Of a stretch of 64,000 nucleotides of DNA, positions 25,070 through 36,731 are shown piece after piece; within the stretch, counting starts at the first letter, position 1, and every line of letters starts with the position of its first letter. This stretch comes from Chamaecrista fasciculata (Eukaryota; Streptophyta; Magnoliopsida; Fabales; Fabaceae), in assembly GCA_003254925.1 (NCBI GenBank), contig QANZ01021877.1, positions 40,947 through 104,946 of the forward strand. Direction: 5' to 3'. The notes under the pieces were generated by a model that was not told the origin of the DNA, searched no databases, and worked only from the letters and a program-made list of their open reading frames with translations. The position numbers were made by a program, and so were the translations under genes.

Positions 25070-26965
25070 TTAAGAAGAAAGAACTATTTATATTATTTAT
25101 GTATGCTTAATGTGATCCCTTTTATAAGTTACATATATAAATAGATAGCTATAGTTCTCTGAAAATGGAGCGTTGGATAGAGGAGGGTACTAAGGCACAT
25201 GCCTTTAATTTGTGCTATGGGCACACCATATAATAAACGGACAATACAGTGACACGTGGGGTAGTGTGTCGAGTGTCGACCACTGTACCATGCTCCATTT
25301 TGCACCATAGATTTACGTCCACATTAATATATATATACAGATATAGATATATAGATATATATTAATTGCAAATATATTATGTATGGTGCATTTGTTGACA
25401 TTTAATAATCAGTAGTACCGAATTGGGAGGGATGGGGGCCGATTTTCTAGTTTTAGGGTGTGAGGGCCCTACAAATACAATGCTACATACGTCCAAAGCT
25501 AATCAAACTAGTTTCAATTCCTTTTAGTCTTTACCATTTCCCATTGCATTTCAATGCTCTCAACAAGTCTCATAATTTATATTAAGTTTCACCACCATCT
25601 TTTGATTCCCCTCTTTTTTGGGGTTTCGTTTGAAACCTTTCAAAGCATTGTATATCTTTTTTTTTTATATATATAAACGAAGAGTATTCATTGTCGTAAA
25701 TAGTGACTAATTTCTTTGTTACGGGTCCTTCACTTAAAAATAAACGGCTGACTACAAAATATTTTTCATACCTAAAGGTAAAATTCGAATTCTCCACCAC
25801 TTAGTTAAGGGACCAAGTGAGGAATTATTAGGCCATATTCATGTGATTTGTACATCATATTGTCTATGGATGCCTACGTACACGATCAACTCAATTTAAT
25901 TTATGGAGTATATATATATATGCTTATCAACACAATTTTATAAAATTTTTGTTGTTTTTTTAATTAATTAATTAATAATCCTATTTTAATCTTTTAATTC
26001 CGACATGATTTTTATTTTGGCTAATTAACACATACATGGATGTTTATGTTTACGTTAATTAGCAAGCAATATCTAAATGTGTGTGTTGTCCACTTGCCAT
26101 CACTCTCATCCCTAATAATAATAAGAACATTGTCATATTAAGATCTATTTTCAAGGAAGTTATCGTGTGAATATATCTAAGGTGTCATAACTACCACAAT
26201 TCCCATAAGTAAAGTCTTGAATTCAAGTCTTGTTAAAGATTATATATATGAGACATTATATTATTAGGTTCAAACAAGAATATAATCAATCATTATCTAA
26301 ATCGTTGAATAGATGGGTGAGGAATATTATGGTCATACGAAAAAAAAGGTGGCATAACTTACATACATTAATTCTATTAACTAAGATCTGAATGATATAT
26401 GTATATATATACAAACATTGAAAGAATCACATAGATCTTACATATAATGATGAAGATTTAAGAACCAAAGTGAGATAAAAGGGAGTAATAATTATTCTCA
26501 ATCCAATTAAGTAGATGGTTTGAATAAGTTAGTAAGAAAGGCTTGTCCTATATATGTGTGTGTGTAACATATATAATATATATGTGCCCTTGTGTATCTA
26601 TGTTGTTTTGAGTGGTCCATGCTAGCCTGCTAGGTTTTGGAATAAGCATGCAATGTGAGTGGTTTTGATGTGAGAGTTAGGAGCAAAAGATGGACTTTAG
26701 TTCTCTCTAAAGACGCAAAATCCATGGGGACAAATGAGTGGAAAGCTTATAAGCAACACATACATCCAATACCCAATAATTGATTTGGTTGGAAAAAGTG
26801 CCTTCCTTTAATTTTCTTGATTCATTCTCTAACAATAAATTAACAATTTAATCTTTAAAAAATTATAAAATTAAAAATTTAATTTTTGAAAGATTGAAAT
26901 ATATAAAATGATATACTACTTAGATTTTGAAATATTAAAATGATATACTATTTAGTTTTGAAATA
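25070..26965. other. Intergenic DNA, no gene seen
   Basis: AT-rich with TA-rich microsatellites and short open frames lacking motifs. Nothing could be supported. Confidence 0.4.
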
Positions 26966-26970
26966 ATAAA

Positions 26971-27574
26971 TGATGAACCTGGTTCTGGCCAGGGGTCATT
27001 ACCTGGTTCGGTGAGGCAACTCTAGGTCAAAGGTCGCCTGCAAGTCAATGAACACAAAGGGGTGGCCCTGTGATTCACCTCTGATGCTTAAGTTAGTAAT
27101 GGTTGTGAGCTCAATAATTTCAATTGACTGAGTAGAGAGCGTACCTTTTTCTAGCGTGAAGGGTCAACCTTTTATACTGGCTAAGGGCAATTTGTTGTGA
27201 TCTTGCCATAAATGCCTGCATGCTTGGTTGTGATCCTGGCTGATCTGATAATGATCCTTGGCTCCCACGTAATTTCCTTTTCTGTCAAATGTGCCTTGAT
27301 GGCCAAGGCGTTTATTAGGGTAGAGGATCTCTGAATGATTTGTCTTGATTGACAGCGGATCCTGAGCGATCCTTGATTGGTTCTTGATTGACTCAGGGAA
27401 TGTTTCCTTATTTTTCGCTCCGTGGGCGCCCTCACTCTCCGTGCTTATGGGTGCCCTTGTCCTGGCAAGATGTAGGGCGTTCACGACCCTTCAACTTGTC
27501 CAGTGGGTATTTGGCGCATTGGGCCAGGGGCATACGTTGCCATTTGGGCCTCCTAATTATTGGGGCTATTATCA
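26971..27574 (-). mobile_element. Second solo LTR (gypsy-like, minus orientation)
   Basis: The 604-bp GC-richer unit begins tgatgaacctgg and ends ggctattatca, giving TG...CA termini with a TGAT/ATCA inverted repeat. The flanks repeat ataaa at 26966-26970 and 27575-27579. On the minus strand a TATAAAAGG box (plus-strand ccttttata near 27168-27176) precedes acttaagcatcagagg, an R/U5-like motif. The sequence is not the same as the LTR at 18894, so it is a different family of nearly equal length. No internal region remains. Confidence 0.85.
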
Positions 27575-27734
27575 ATAAAAATATTATTTAGATCTTTCAC
27601 GGAGAAAATTGTTAATTTACGGTACTAATCTTAATTCATTTTCCTTTTACTATTTACTTAATTACAGATGATAATTTGACATCATTAATTAACATTATTT
27701 GCACAGAATTCGTATATTAATTAATTTCTGAAGT

Positions 27735-28550
27735 ATTAGCAATGTTGTGAGGATCAAACCGTTCAATGACTCGGACAAGTGTTTGTTCATGGTTTGATCG
27801 GTTTAACCGGTTAAACCATCGGTCGAACAAGATGATGCAACAAATAATAAATATTTATTACTTTTATTATATATAAAATATAAACATTATATACACACAA
27901 TTAAAATTAAAATTAATAACAAAGGTTGGCCCAGTTGGTAAGGGGTTGACTCATAACCCAAAAGGTCGTGGGTTCGATTCCCACTGCCGATGTGAGGGCC
28001 TTGTTGGTAGGCGATCTGTAAGTACCTCTGTAAGCTCTCATAGAGCCTGGAGGCCTGCCCTGGCCTTGGTGAGCCCCCGGGGCCCAACTCACCTAAACTT
28101 TTTGTTACCAAAAAAAAAAAATTAATAATTCAACATTTCTATTTTTTTTGTTAAACTGAAATAGAGTACGTTACAAGAATATTACAAAGACATAAAATAA
28201 ACATAATACAACACATATATAGCTACCAGCTAGATAGATTTTTAAATATAATAAATTTAATGCAAATCAAATAAATATGTTTATAAAATAAAATAAATTA
28301 AGTGTGCTTTAAATCTAATTTTATTAATTTTTTTATTTAAAAGTTAAAATGTGAAATTATAAAAAAAAAAAAATAGTAGGCGGTTGGACGACCACCAGTT
28401 CAGCTGTTGGACTGTCGGTTCAACGGTTTTGGCCAGTTAAATCCAGTCTAACTGTTAATTTGGTTTTTAGGTTGAACCAACTCATTTTAGTGGTCGGTTG
28501 ACGGTTCAATCGATCGAACCGTCCAGTCCGTTTGGTTTTAACAACACTAA
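27735..28550. mobile_element. CGGTTxAACCGG-type inverted-repeat element, host of a SINE
   Basis: The left end (caatgttgtgaggatcaaac, then ggtttaaccggttaaacc) mirrors the right end (ggttcaatcgatcgaaccg, then ggttttaacaacact). Related CCGGTT-rich sequence lies at 48255-48410. Element class is uncertain, because no target duplication could be read. A SINE at 27920-28120 sits inside it. Confidence 0.5.
27920..28120 (+). mobile_element. tRNA-derived SINE with poly(A) tail
   Basis: Pol III box A (tggcccagttgg, 27927-27938) and box B (ggttcgattcc, 27971-27981) lie 32 bp apart, as in tRNA genes. They are followed by a GC-rich body and an A12-type tail ending at 28120. The flanks repeat attaataa (27912-27919 and 28121-28128). 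About 200 bp in all, no coding capacity. It is nested in an inverted-repeat element and therefore younger than it. Confidence 0.88.
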
Positions 28551-28621
28551 ATATTAATTATACTTACTCCATGTATGATCATTTTTTATTTGAAACGTAA
28601 TTAACCGATGGACAAATTAAA

Positions 28622-28830
28622 TTAAATTTCTCTCCACTTGACATGCATATCTGCTAAATTAACATTATCCTTTGGTTGACTTTTAAGGATCGATGCTTTT
28701 CTTGATTGGAGACGACTCACGTTTTGAGGTTTCATTTCAATATCACTTGATGAAGTTTTGTTTAATGTAAATTTTGCAAATGATTGGCGCATCATACTCC
28801 ATACTTTATTGTCAAAGCTGAGAAACCAAA
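28622..28830 (-). other. Possible terminal exon or gene fragment
   Basis: On the minus strand a pyrimidine-rich acceptor (tttggtttctcag) precedes an open frame of about 65 codons rich in Lys, Ser and Asn (including SSSDIEMKPQNVSRLQSRKA) that ends in TAA. No motif is recognised and no partner exon was found. This may be a decayed exon, part of a long non-coding RNA, or chance. Confidence 0.2.
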
Positions 28831-29044
28831 AGAATACAGAAAAGTTAAGAAAAATTACGTACAAGATACATACACTTACTCAACTGTAGGATTAAATAAT
28901 CATTATTAATTATACATGTAATTAATCTATGGGATCCAAATCTTTTTATGATCTTAGTTGTCATCACAATCATTGATGACTTACGATCACTTTTCTCTCA
29001 AATTGCAAATGGCTAAAAAAATTATTCTATTGTAATGGATCTTT

Positions 29045-29300
29045 TATATTTTTTTCCCTAATTTTTGTAAAGTATGAGAGAGAAAGAAAGAGAAAAAAAA
29101 TGTGAGTTCTACCTACCTGCCTATTAGGGAGTGGATCGGCTCAATTATGGAAATGATAAAGTATGGTTGAGATTCATACTTCACCATACTTTATCACTCC
29201 CATAATTGAGCAGATCCACTCCCTGTTATTTTTATGGAATCTATATTTTCTCTCTCTTCATCTTTCTTTCTCTCTTTAACTTCACAAAAAAATATATAAA
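29045..29300. mobile_element. Small fold-back element (MITE-like hairpin)
   Basis: The core arms 29127-29165 and 29183-29224 (agggagtggatc, gctcaattatgg, tgataaagtatgg and mirrors) match with few mismatches around a 17-bp loop. The pairing continues outward through gagagaaagaaag against ctttctttctctc and tttttgtaaag against cttcacaaaaa. The whole 250 bp could fold into one long hairpin. No target duplication is clear. Confidence 0.55.
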
Positions 29301-32133
29301 GAAAATAGAGAATTCAATCCCGTATTATAAGTGGTGTATATATATGCCCCAAATCTTCATTATATTGTTCTTCGATTAAATTAGAATTTTCTTTTAATTT
29401 TTAATAGAAAAGAAAAAGCAGATTGCACAATTGATATGGTATTTATAACATTGTCCTTCGTATATATATTTGAAACTTTTGATGTTACTATAGTGTGTAC
29501 TGTGGAGAGATTATTAATTATACATAAGAAAATTAAAGGTGGCTAGTGAGGCATTAATGATTTTGATAAGAAAAAGAAAAGAATATATAGATGGGGTAGT
29601 GGCTTATGATCACAATCACAAAGCGATGAGGGGTCTATCAATTCAATTATTCACCCATAACGTATGTCACGGGAATGGTATATATTATTATAAAGGACTT
29701 TTGATAAGATGCGAATATATAATAAAATAGTATACACATATTATTAATATTAATATATATTTTTATATGGGGTGTGGGATCCCATGGTGCACTATCCTCA
29801 ACCCAAATTTGCCTGCCTCGTCCTCTTCCAACAAAACCCATCTTAATTATGATTGTTCCCTCAACAACCCCCAACAATTCTCATACATGCACATACACCC
29901 AAACCCCAACTTATAATTTAATTAATTAATTAATATATCCCACATAATTTAATACATATATATATATAATTCTTGTTGTGAATTTAGAGGGTCTCAAGGT
30001 CAATTCAAGAAGCATCTCCTTATGATGCAGAGAATTTAATTTTTTTAAAAAAATGTTATGGGTGAGAGATTGTGATTGTACTATATTGAGAGACTTTCTA
30101 GTGTATGTAATATTGCATATATGAAATAATTAAGCGACCGAGCACATGCATAAACATATTTGAGTTATATATGTATATATCCATTACTGTGTAATTTTGA
30201 TATCTTATTTTTAAGGTATGTTTCAATTTAGCCATTTTTTATAATTTTTGTCTTGTAAATTTTTTAAAAATTTCACTCATTAGTCTCAACAGCTGAATGT
30301 GCTCATATATATCTCGTTTCAAGTTTAAATACAACGAGACATAAGTTACAAATTATTTTTGACAAGTCATTTTTTTTGTCTAGTTGGGACCATCAGTCAG
30401 TCAAATTGAACTCCAAAAAGAGTCGCTCGTTTTATAGTCAAACAAGTAAAATTAATCATATATCTCTCGTTTCAAATTCAATTGTGATGATTTCGGAGCT
30501 ACGAGTTACTGACAAATATTTTTTTTATCCAATTAGAATCGTCAGCAAATGAGGTAGTTAAGTTGACCTTGAAAGTTTTTTCATAAATTTTTACTTTTTT
30601 GTTCCGTAATCACTTTTAAGTTCAATTTGACCTCATTTGTTGAAGGTCTTAACTAAACAGAGAAATAACTCGTTAAGAGTAATCCATAGCTGTAAACTCA
30701 TCGCAATCAGACTTGGAACGAGAAAAATATGACTAACCTCACTTACTTTACTGTAAAACGAGTTGCTCATCACTTTCAAAGACTAACTTAATTTTGTTTG
30801 CTGACGATACCAACTGAATAAAGAAAAAACTCGTTAAAAGCAACATAACTCTTATTACATTCAAACTTAAAATAAGATAAATTTAGTCATATTTAATCAT
30901 TCAAACTAATTAAATGTAAAACATTTAGGAAACTTGTAAGATTAAAATTGTAAAAGAAATAAATAAATTGCTAGATTGTAACTTAACTACTCGAAAAAAT
31001 TGAGCTATATATATATACATATAAGCCAAGTCATATAGTCGGGCAATGCATTTTTGTGCTGGACTTTAGTGACCCAACTCGGTCGATTCATTATTAGTTA
31101 AAATAGTATAAGATTAACTTAGAGGCCAACGCAACTATATATATGGATTGAGTTTGGATCTTTTGGCAGTCTTTTTGTCTTAGTTTTTCTTTGTATTTTT
31201 TAACTAATATAATTAATATTAATGTCGGAATCTTGATTAAAATGTAACTCTATATATATATATATATACTGGTTAACAAGAGTTAAACGACAAAAATATT
31301 TGATTAGTGAGTCATGCACGCAATTAATTAAGTTGATTACGTAGACATTATGAAAACAAGATGGCATGGGAATGGGATGTACATGGTTGAAGTGAAGGAT
31401 TTAATTAGAATATATACGATTGATTTTGAAAAATGTGAGTGGCTATATTTTTATATATATAGACTGAAAATTGAGTGCAGAATCATTAGGACGAAGAAAG
31501 AAAAGTTTTGAGTAGTAATTAATATAGATTTTTTGATAATTTAATCTCAAATTTTTTAATTAATTTCAGGAATATCATAAAATAACTTCAGAAATATTCT
31601 AACTTGTTTGAGACAGATTTTTTTTTTAATATTTCTAAAAATATTATTTTTAAGAGTATGATTCTTGAGACTAGGAAAACGTAACAATATGTATAGTAAA
31701 CTTTTCTTAAAGGAAATGGTAAAACTGAAAAGGTATATCTTTAACATATATACAAACAAAAAGCAAAGGTAGCTTAGTCACAGGCATTTCTAAAGTGCAA
31801 AGGGAAAACAGTACGTACGTAACACAATTTATGTGAAAATTGTGATGTTGATGCAATTAATGAATGTAAGTGAGAGGGAAAATTAAAGAAACGGAAAGAA
31901 GAAAAAAAAAGTTGAGAAAAGGAAAAGGGAAAGTAAAACGTTAATTTGATAAGAAAATTAAATGTGAGTGGGAAGTGGGTCCAAACAAGTTTGACAAATT
32001 GCTGTTTAGGTCCCCGACACCCATATCTGTGCCTCAGATTTTCAATGACTTTCTGTGTAGTCTTCTCAAACTCATGCTCTCTCTCTCTCTCTCTAGATCT
32101 CTCTCATTTTGGTTTTATCTTAAGATTTGCATT
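29301..32133. other. Intergenic DNA with decayed family C repeat, no gene seen
   Basis: 30190-30950 is a diverged fold-back repeat with words such as atctcgtttcaagttt, gacaagtcatt and mirrored aacgagaaaaatatga. The rest is AT-rich with short meaningless frames. Confidence 0.4.
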
Positions 32134-32142
32134 TATTTCTTA

Positions 32143-32511
32143 GGGTAAATTACATTTTGTTACCCTTTGATTTAGTCATATTTCACTTTGGTACTCTATA
32201 GTATTCTTTATTAACACTTTGGTACCATTTGGAGCTATTTTGTAATTTTAACTATAACAAATTTTGCAAAAATTACATATTGACCCCACAAAATTTTTAA
32301 ATTTTTCAGTTTAGTCCCTATATAATATGTATCTATGGACCTATTTGTAATTTTCTGAAAATATTTGGGAAAAATATATAATTTTTGAAAAATTTGTTAT
32401 GGTTAAAATTACAAAATAGCTCCAAAGGGTACCAAAGTGTTAATGGAGAATACCACAGGGTACCAAAGTGAAATATGACCAAACCACAGGGTACCAAAGT
32501 GTAATTTACCC
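32143..32511. mobile_element. Fold-back MITE, family A, second copy
   Basis: A 369-bp copy with the same gggtaaattac...gtaatttaccc ends as 9068-9497. The flanks repeat tatttctta exactly at 32134-32142 and 32512-32520. The left arm is somewhat more diverged (gttaccctttgatttagtc) than the right. One actttggtaccct repeat of each arm is absent compared with the longer copy, which accounts for the smaller size. Confidence 0.88.
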
Positions 32512-32534
32512 TATTTCTTAAAATTTTATAAGTC

Positions 32535-33590
32535 AAACCTATTTTGATCCCTAATATTTACCTTAAATTTTTTTTTTGGTTTCTAATGTTCTTTTTGTTC
32601 TATTTTGATCCTTTATGTTTCTTAAAAGTTTTATCATTGATTCTTAACTATTAAATATGGTCATATCTCCTCTCTCGTTTCAAACCCAGAAGTTTTTAAA
32701 TTAGAGCTACAATGAGTTCTTTTTTTTTTGTCTAGTAGAGTCATTGTCAAACAAGGTTAAATTGGGTCGAAAATGGGTCGCTTATTTTATAGATTTGATC
32801 ATATCTCTCTCGTTTCAAGTTCGAATGCATTGGAATCGAAGCTATAATTACTCTTGACGAGTTGTTTCTTTGTCTAGTTGAGATTGTTGACAAACGACGT
32901 CAAATAACACTCAAATTAAAGTTAGGTAAAAATACTGTTGGTACCCCTAATGTTTGGGGTCATTTTCAGTTATACCCCCAACGTTGTTTTTTTTATCAAT
33001 TATACCTCCAACGTTTCACTTTTTAGTCAATTATACCCCCAACGTTTCACATTTTTTATCAATTATACAAAAAAAAACGTTGGGGGTATAATTGACCAAA
33101 AAAACGTTGGAGGTATAACTGAAAATGACCTCAAACATTGGGAGTACCAACAATACTTTTGCCCTAAAGTTAATATTGATGTTTTGACCAAACTTACTTT
33201 CAGAGTAATATTTGACCTCGTTTGCCAATGATCCGAATTGGATAGAGAAAGAACTCGTCAGATCAAGAGTAATTTGTAATTCCGATTTCGTTGCATTAAG
33301 ATTTGAAATGAGGAAAATATGACCAAATTCATAAAACAAGTGACCCATTTTCAAACTCGATTTCATGCCTAATTTGACCTAGTTTGCCAATGGCTCTAAC
33401 TGACTGGGCAAAGAAAGAAAACTCATTAAATTTAACTCATAGCTCGGATTTAATTACATTTGGGTTTGAAACAAGAGAGATATAACCATATTCAATAGTT
33501 ATGGACAATGATAAAAATTTTAAGGAACATTAAGGACCAAAACGGAATTCAGGATAAATATTAGGGACCAAAATAGATTATTGACCAAAA
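32535..33590. mobile_element. Long fold-back repeat, family C, with nested MITE
   Basis: The left arm (cctattttgatccctaatattta, then atggtcatatctcc...tttcaaaccc) mirrors the right arm (gggtttgaaacaagagagatat, then taaatattagggaccaaaatag). The inner part carries gacgagttgtttctttgtctagttgag and its mirror. A separate element at 32925-33163 interrupts it. Non-coding; the frames that cross it are accidental. Confidence 0.6.
32925..33163. mobile_element. Short nested fold-back MITE
   Basis: A 239-bp element runs from ggtaaaaatactgttggtac to its mirror gtaccaacaatacttttgcc. The arms contain repeated taccccc/aacgttt words. The flanks are ttaaagtta (32916-32924) and ctaaagtta (33164-33172), 8 of 9 bases equal, which is a worn 9-bp duplication. 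A relative with tatgcccctaacgttt starts near 62985. Confidence 0.7.
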
Positions 33591-35267
33591 TTTATATATG
33601 GTATATGAATTTTCAAATTTGATAAGATGGTAAATAATTTTAATTCTTTCAAAACCGCGATTCTCTTAAATTTCACCTTTGTGATTTCAGATTTCATGCC
33701 ATCTTAGTTCCTTTTCAGTTTCCATCGTTACGTAAGTTACTCATACTTTCGGATGAAAAGTCAAATTAACGGGTAATGAAATAGGACGTACATGTTAAAC
33801 ATAAAGAAATTATATTAGTTGATGTGAAAATTTGGTTAGTGCCTAGTGGTTAATTATTTTGGTCTTGCATATAAAGAAATTCATTTTTTTTTTCGAATAT
33901 TTCATGCAACTTAAAGTTACGACTCCATTAAAAATTATTATTAGATTATATATATATACACACACTGACACACTCAACATTTAACAAAAACAAATATATA
34001 TCTCCGGATTTTTAGGATTAAATTAAAGTTCTTGTCTAAAACTATATATATGCACTTATTAATTGGGTAACCTAAGGCTTGTCCATTAGTTTCGCACACC
34101 ATAATTATTATAAACCATTTCAGCAAATAGAGGAAACAACTAATTAATTCATGATTAATCATGTCTGAGAATATATATAATGTTCCGTGAAATATTAGCA
34201 ACCATAGAAATAATGAATTACTTTTTTCTCTCGAGCTAATTAACTAGAGTTGAATATACAGATATTAATATTTGATCTCTTTACATCTTTGATTGTTTAT
34301 GTTGAAATTTTTTTTTTATTAACATTAATCTATTGTAAGATTAATATTTATATTTATTGATAAGTAATTAATTTATTATAAATCTGAATAAGAATATAAT
34401 GAATTGAGTTTATATTAATTGTGGTAATCTGTAATAAGTTAGATTATACTCACAAGCTTTCCGAAATCGGACTAAGAACCCCAAACCACGTTCGAAGAGT
34501 ATTAGTAATTATTTCGTTGAATTACTAATACATATATGGAGTTTATTTGTTAAAGAGACTATTTTGTAATTATGTTTAAAGACCATTTTGTAATTAGTTA
34601 ATAGTTTGGCTATATATATGTAAAACATGTTTTTCTTAATATATGGTCTGCTTTTTGCCTACTTTAGTCCCTTTCTTTGCTCAAACATGACAATTCCAAC
34701 TTTGTTCGTTTTTTAATTGTGACTTGAAGATCTTAGCCTTAGATTGGGACTTGAAGATCTTAACCTCATTCAAAATCAATGTTAACTCTAATCTAAATTA
34801 GTAATTTTATCTCCCACACCTGAATTTGTTTTCCATCAATTGGTATGCAACTATGCATGAATGTGTATGTGTATATGCTGATATATATGCATATATATAT
34901 ATATATATAAATAAATAAAGTGGAGAGGATGTCATGTTCATATGTTACATGCTTGTTATTGTACTGTACATCCTTGAATATACCCTTACTTTTCAATTCA
35001 TGTATATATAGATTGATTCAATTTACAATAATAAATAGGCATCATAGTTTTCTTGTGAAAGTGTGCCAACTCTGATTCATCTGCACCAGTAAAGATCTTT
35101 TGGGGAGGCACTGAACTGACAGACAAAAGAAAGGTCATAAGTTTAGAATTGAAAAAGAAATTTAAATGCGAGTGAAAATGTGGAATAACGTGAAACATAT
35201 TCATATCTGCAAAAGAGTACAGCTTTTTCATGATCTATTGGACGTTATGACTAATGAGGATTTATCT
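33591..35267. other. Intergenic DNA, no gene seen
   Basis: AT-rich. 33829-33870 carries a short SINE-like fragment (aatttggttagtgcctagtgg) resembling the unit at 4755. No gene found. Confidence 0.4.
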
Positions 35268-35276
35268 TTATTATTT

Positions 35277-35652
35277 GGCAAAAGTACCCATCTCATCCCA
35301 AACTTTATACTTGTTTTCAATTTCGTCCCCAATCTTTTTTTACGGTCAATTTCGTCCCCAATCTTTCACATTTTTGTCAATTTTATCCTTTGCTCTTACT
35401 TTAACCAAATATTAACGACATAATCTACGTAATTAACGATATATGATACAAAATTGATAGAAAAAGAAATTCAAATTCTAATTCACATTGAAAAACAGGA
35501 TACAGTTTGTTGTTAATTTATTAAAAAAAGTTAGTCAAAGGATAAAATTAACGAAAATGTGAAAGATTGGGGTTGAAATTGACAGGAAAAAAAGATTGGG
35601 GACGAAATTGAGAGTAAGTGTAAAGTTTGGGGACAAAATGAATGTTTTTGCC
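35277..35652. mobile_element. Fold-back MITE, family B, with 9-bp target duplication
   Basis: The 376-bp element runs from ggcaaaagtaccc to gaatgtttttgcc. The arms pair through cccaaactttatac / gtaaagtttggg, tttcgtccccaatctttt / aaaagattggggacgaaa and tatcctttg / caaaggata. The flanks repeat ttattattt exactly at 35268-35276 and 35653-35661. It ends 31 bp from the 3' end of the tRNA-Ser gene. Confidence 0.85.
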
Positions 35653-35683
35653 TTATTATTTTGGTAAAACTCAAAAGTAAAAG

Positions 35684-35765
35684 CGTCGACAGCAGGATTC
35701 GAACCTGCGCAGGCAAAGCCCAACAGATTTCGAGTCTGTCTCCTTAACCACTCGGACATATCGAC
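35684..35765 (-). tRNA. tRNA-Ser, anticodon CGA
   Basis: On the minus strand the 82-nt gene folds as a class II tRNA. The acceptor stem is GTCGATA with TGTCGAC, followed by discriminator G. The D-arm contains the box A word (tccgagtggttaagg). The anticodon stem is ACAGA/TCTGT with loop ctCGAaa (anticodon at plus 35730-35732). A long variable arm (tgggctttgcctgc) and a T-arm with GGTTCGAATCC (box B) follow. A long variable arm and anticodon CGA fit serine (codon UCG). No CCA is encoded, as expected for a nuclear tRNA. A TTTT terminator follows at once. The structure is intact, so it is probably functional. Confidence 0.95.
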
Positions 35766-36157
35766 TAATTCGTTGGTGTTTTCGAAAGAAAGATATATAA
35801 CCAAATACTATTAATCTCTCTTTACTATCTACTCGTTTGTTGGTTCTTAAGCACGACATTCAAATGCTGGAAATTGAAATTATGTTAATTCAAATTTCTA
35901 ATGTTCAAAAAAAAAAAAAATCTAATATTCAAATTTTTATGAAATTTGAAATGTCAGAATCTAAACTTATACAATAATGGTGTCATTTAAGACCATGCAT
36001 CTCGTATATTATCAACATTATTTACACTAGAGTCAGTCTGAAATGCAAACTTTCATTTTATTATTGCATAAGACATAATGATTTGTAACCAATTACATTT
36101 TGACATGTGGAGTTGATGACTTAAAATTATCTCCAAAATTTTATATAAATTTATGTT

Positions 36158-36714
36158 TTTTTTCGTAAAAGATAAATTTCATTGATTATGCAAATGGCAT
36201 AAGGCCATACAATATAGAGACTAGCAGGGTTTGGATTTAACAATGAAAAAACAACCCTAGGCTCCACAGAAGAAATAAAGGGAAATTTTAGACAATACAC
36301 CCAAGAAAAAGATAACATCAGAGGCTCTCATACTAAAAATACATTAAAGATGGAACTATATCATCTCTAGAAAATAGAGAACTTGGAAGATTTTCAAAGA
36401 GGCAACACACCCAATCTCTCATTGAGAAGAAAAAACTTATTGACCCGTTTTCTTCTTTAATATCAGCCTCCGGATATAGATATGAAATGTATACAAACAA
36501 AAAAGAAAACCATTTCCTAATGAAAGGGAGAAAACTCCCCTAATGGGAGAAGAAAACTTCCCTAATAGAAGGACAGAACCTCCCTAATGGAGGAGTGAAC
36601 AACGTAAATCATACCTGAACAAGGAGCCACTGTCACTATACAGCGGCAGCCCAGCGACGCTTGGAGCTGTAGATCACAGAGAGAAGAGGAAGATGCGCGG
36701 TTGCTAGGTTTTCA
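36158..36714 (-). mobile_element. Poly(A) retroposon with 17-bp target duplication
   Basis: The flanks repeat ttatataaatttatgtt exactly at 36141-36157 and 36715-36731. The T run at the left edge marks the tail of a minus-strand insertion, 557 bp long. Its 5' end on the minus strand reads gaaaacctagcaaccgcg. The middle has three tandem words of the kind cattagggaagttttct. A related stretch occurs near 53420 (actagggaaggttttcttttttg). No coding frame is left. This is a LINE-mobilised or 5'-truncated LINE copy. Confidence 0.78.
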
Positions 36715-36731
36715 TTATATAAATTTATGTT

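Noticed and set aside
27164-27591. Frames of 60-106 codons near 27.2-27.6 kb as possible genes
   Set aside because: All lie within the solo LTR defined by TG...CA ends and a 5-bp duplication.
35531-35859. Open frames on the minus strand over the tRNA-Ser gene
   Set aside because: They translate the tRNA and the MITE arm. The tRNA fold explains the sequence.
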